Below are positions 14,098 to 15,134 of a stretch of 15,134 bases of DNA, one piece after another. Numbering within the stretch: the stretch's first letter is position 1; each line of letters begins with the position of its first letter. The position numbers and the translations under genes are program-made. This DNA is from Gammaproteobacteria bacterium (GTDB taxonomy: Bacteria > Pseudomonadota > Gammaproteobacteria > SZUA-229), in NCBI GenBank assembly GCA_011051475.1, contig DRLE01000265.1, positions 1 to 15,134 on the forward strand, read 5' to 3'. The notes under the pieces are model-generated. The model searched no databases, had not been told where the DNA came from, and saw only the letters and a list, made by a program, of their open reading frames with translations.

Positions 14098-14117
14098 TGT
14101 AAAAAACAGCGACATAA
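14098..14117. repeat. Upstream direct repeat, copy 2
   Basis: TGTAAAAAAC-AGC-GACATAA, in the same orientation as copy 1 and starting 167 bases from it. It lies about 240 bases upstream of the candidate sigma-54 promoter. It could be a second activator site. Confidence 0.55.
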
Positions 14118-14390
14118 GCGTAAAGAAAACCAACTTTTTTTGATGCTCAGCCGGATAAAAAGCATCGATTAACCAGACCTTTGTATTGTTTTTATAATGA
14201 ATTATTTCTCCGCTATTTTAGTCCCCCGTATTTTTTTGTTGCTGATTGTCTGTCCGGGTCATCAGGAACCGGTCGTTAATGGCAGCAGCAAGGCAGGGGT
14301 CTGTTGTGAAAGGGTTAATCTTTAATCTGTTGTGGGCAGGCGATAACAGGAAGGCCTGATTTACGGAAAGAGAACCACGAGTAACAGGCT

Positions 14391-14405
14391 GCTGATGACA
14401 TCAGC
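14391..14405. promoter_or_regulatory. Perfect palindrome upstream of gpmI
   Basis: GCTGATG and CATCAGC are 7-base arms around a single central A. The short, symmetric form suits a dimeric repressor or activator site, about 180 bases before gpmI. No specific regulator is recognised. Confidence 0.35.
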
Positions 14406-14582
14406 GAGTACGAAGCCATGGTCTTTCTTAATCGTTGTAGTCTTTTCTTTACTGCAGGGTTGTCGCCTTTCCTTCAGAGCAGATTGTACTCGTTAAAAAT
14501 ATTGTTTCGTGAAGACCACGCCAATAGTGTAAAATCACGCCCCCAACACCAATCATAGAAAGAGAAAGGGCAGAGAGCTCTA

Positions 14583-15134
14583 ATGGCTGAACGCAGTGTC
14601 CCCCGCAGACCCACCCTCCTGATTATTCTGGATGGTTTTGGTTGCAACCCAAGCAAATTGAACAATGCCGTACAGGAAGCCAATACCCCGCGCCTGGACG
14701 AATATTTTTCCCGTAATTCCCACACCACGCTTGAAGCCTGTGGCAGTTCGGTTGGCCTGCCTGACGGGCAGATGGGTAACTCCGAGGTCGGTCACATGAC
14801 CCTGGGTTGTGGCGCTGTGATCAGGCAGGACCTGGTTCGCATCAATGATGAAATTGAAAGCGGCGAGTTTTTTACCAATGCGGCACTGGTGGCTGCGGTC
14901 GAAGATGCCAGGGAGCATGACCGTCCGGTACATCTGGTTGGCCTCACATCCAATGGCGGTGTGCACAGTCACATTAACCACCTGAAAGCGCTGATCAGGT
15001 TATGTGCCGACCACAAGGTAAAACCGGTGGTTCACATGACCACCGACGGCCGTGATACCGCACAGATGTCGGCACTGGTTTTTCTGGCCGAAATCGAGCC
15101 CCTGCTTGAGGACTGCGAGGGCAGTATCGCCACG
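14583..15134 (+). CDS. gpmI: 2,3-bisphosphoglycerate-independent phosphoglycerate mutase GpmI, 3' end missing
   Basis: Interconverts 3- and 2-phosphoglycerate in glycolysis and gluconeogenesis without a bisphosphoglycerate cofactor; a cytoplasmic Mn-dependent enzyme of the alkaline phosphatase superfamily. The first 184 residues of about 510 are in the window and the frame is open to the last base. Asp17 (LDGFG) and the phosphoryl-accepting Ser67 in GLPDGQMGNSEVGH (58-71) are present, followed by GGVHSH with His128 and TTDGRD (153-158). ATG 14583 is preceded by GAGAG at 14573-14577. It is divergent from the minus-strand exported-protein gene and separated by 835 bases. In many gammaproteobacteria a murein hydrolase activator (envC-like) follows, which cannot be checked here. 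Confidence 0.97.
   Translation, partial: MAERSVPRRPTLLIILDGFGCNPSKLNNAVQEANTPRLDEYFSRNSHTTLEACGSSVGLPDGQMGNSEVGHMTLGCGAVIRQDLVRINDEIESGEFFTNAALVAAVEDAREHDRPVHLVGLTSNGGVHSHINHLKALIRLCADHKVKPVVHMTTDGRDTAQMSALVFLAEIEPLLEDCEGSIAT

Larger units (their letters stand above)
13748..14582. other. 835-base gap between the exported-protein gene and gpmI
   Basis: No convincing protein or RNA gene was found. The region is clearly more AT-rich than the genes. It contains the candidate sigma-54 promoter and two direct repeats for the minus-strand gene. Going towards gpmI there is TATAAT at 14193-14198 with TTAACC (14169-14174) 18 bases before it, a passable sigma-70 promoter but about 385 bases from gpmI. 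There are also a nine-base direct repeat TCTGTTGTG (14300 and 14326), a perfect palindrome at 14391-14405, and TAAAAT at 14530-14535 without a good -35 element. A 117-codon minus-strand frame (13780-14133) overlaps the promoter area and looks non-coding. Confidence 0.6.

Noticed and set aside
13780..14133. 117-codon minus-strand frame upstream of the exported-protein gene
   Set aside because: Covers the candidate promoter and both AT-rich repeats, has odd composition with scattered Cys/Phe and no ribosome binding site; most likely chance.
14580..14981. 133-codon minus-strand frame at the right end
   Set aside because: Antisense to gpmI, whose catalytic motifs are unmistakable.

Overview
The window reads as a contiguous piece of a gammaproteobacterial chromosome. 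The evidence is the rsmB-trkA order, an LpxL/HtrB-type lipid A acyltransferase (so a Gram-negative outer membrane), TtcA, separate hisI and hisE genes leading straight into tatABC, and the overall protein similarity. I cannot name the genus. Nearly all genes lie on the + strand and are recognisable housekeeping genes. I see no phage, transposase, CRISPR array, tRNA or rRNA.

Layout. (1) 1-6455: the 3' part of rsmB (rRNA methylation), trkA and trkH (potassium uptake), an lpxL-like acyltransferase, ttcA (tRNA thiolation) and a small STAS-like protein. These are packed with spacings of 2-10 bases or overlaps from trkA to ttcA, and the run is closed by a strong hairpin at 6458-6494. (2) 6456-6790: a 335-base gap with six TCCGT pentamers in about 107 bases and a nest of palindromes. 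(3) 6791-11076: dtd followed by hisB, hisH, hisA, hisF, hisI and hisE, covering the later half of histidine synthesis. The run is interrupted by two repeat-bearing spacers: a heptanucleotide repeat plus hairpin before hisH, and a long inverted repeat of the CACAGAG type between hisA and hisF. (4) 11102-12909: tatA, tatB and tatC, the twin-arginine exporter; TatC carries an unusual acidic tail of about 95 residues. (5) 12931-13051: two terminator-like hairpins, the second able to work in both directions. (6) 13076-13747, minus strand: an unrecognised exported protein with a Sec signal peptide, preceded by a good match to a sigma-54 promoter and, further out, two copies of a 20-base direct repeat. 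(7) 13748-14582: 835 bases without a convincing gene. (8) 14583-end: the 5' part of gpmI (glycolysis).

How the genes work together. trkA and trkH encode the regulatory and channel subunits of one K+ uptake system. HisH and HisF form the glutamine-dependent IGP synthase; HisE, HisI and HisA supply its substrate and HisB uses its product. TatA, TatB and TatC form one translocase. The most unusual material is in the spacers and in the minus-strand secreted-protein locus: the candidate sigma-54 promoter with paired upstream sites, the palindrome-bearing insertion inside dtd, and the repeats inside the his cluster. No feature here amounts to a clearly new multi-gene system; the sigma-54/orphan secreted protein locus is the best candidate for undescribed biology.
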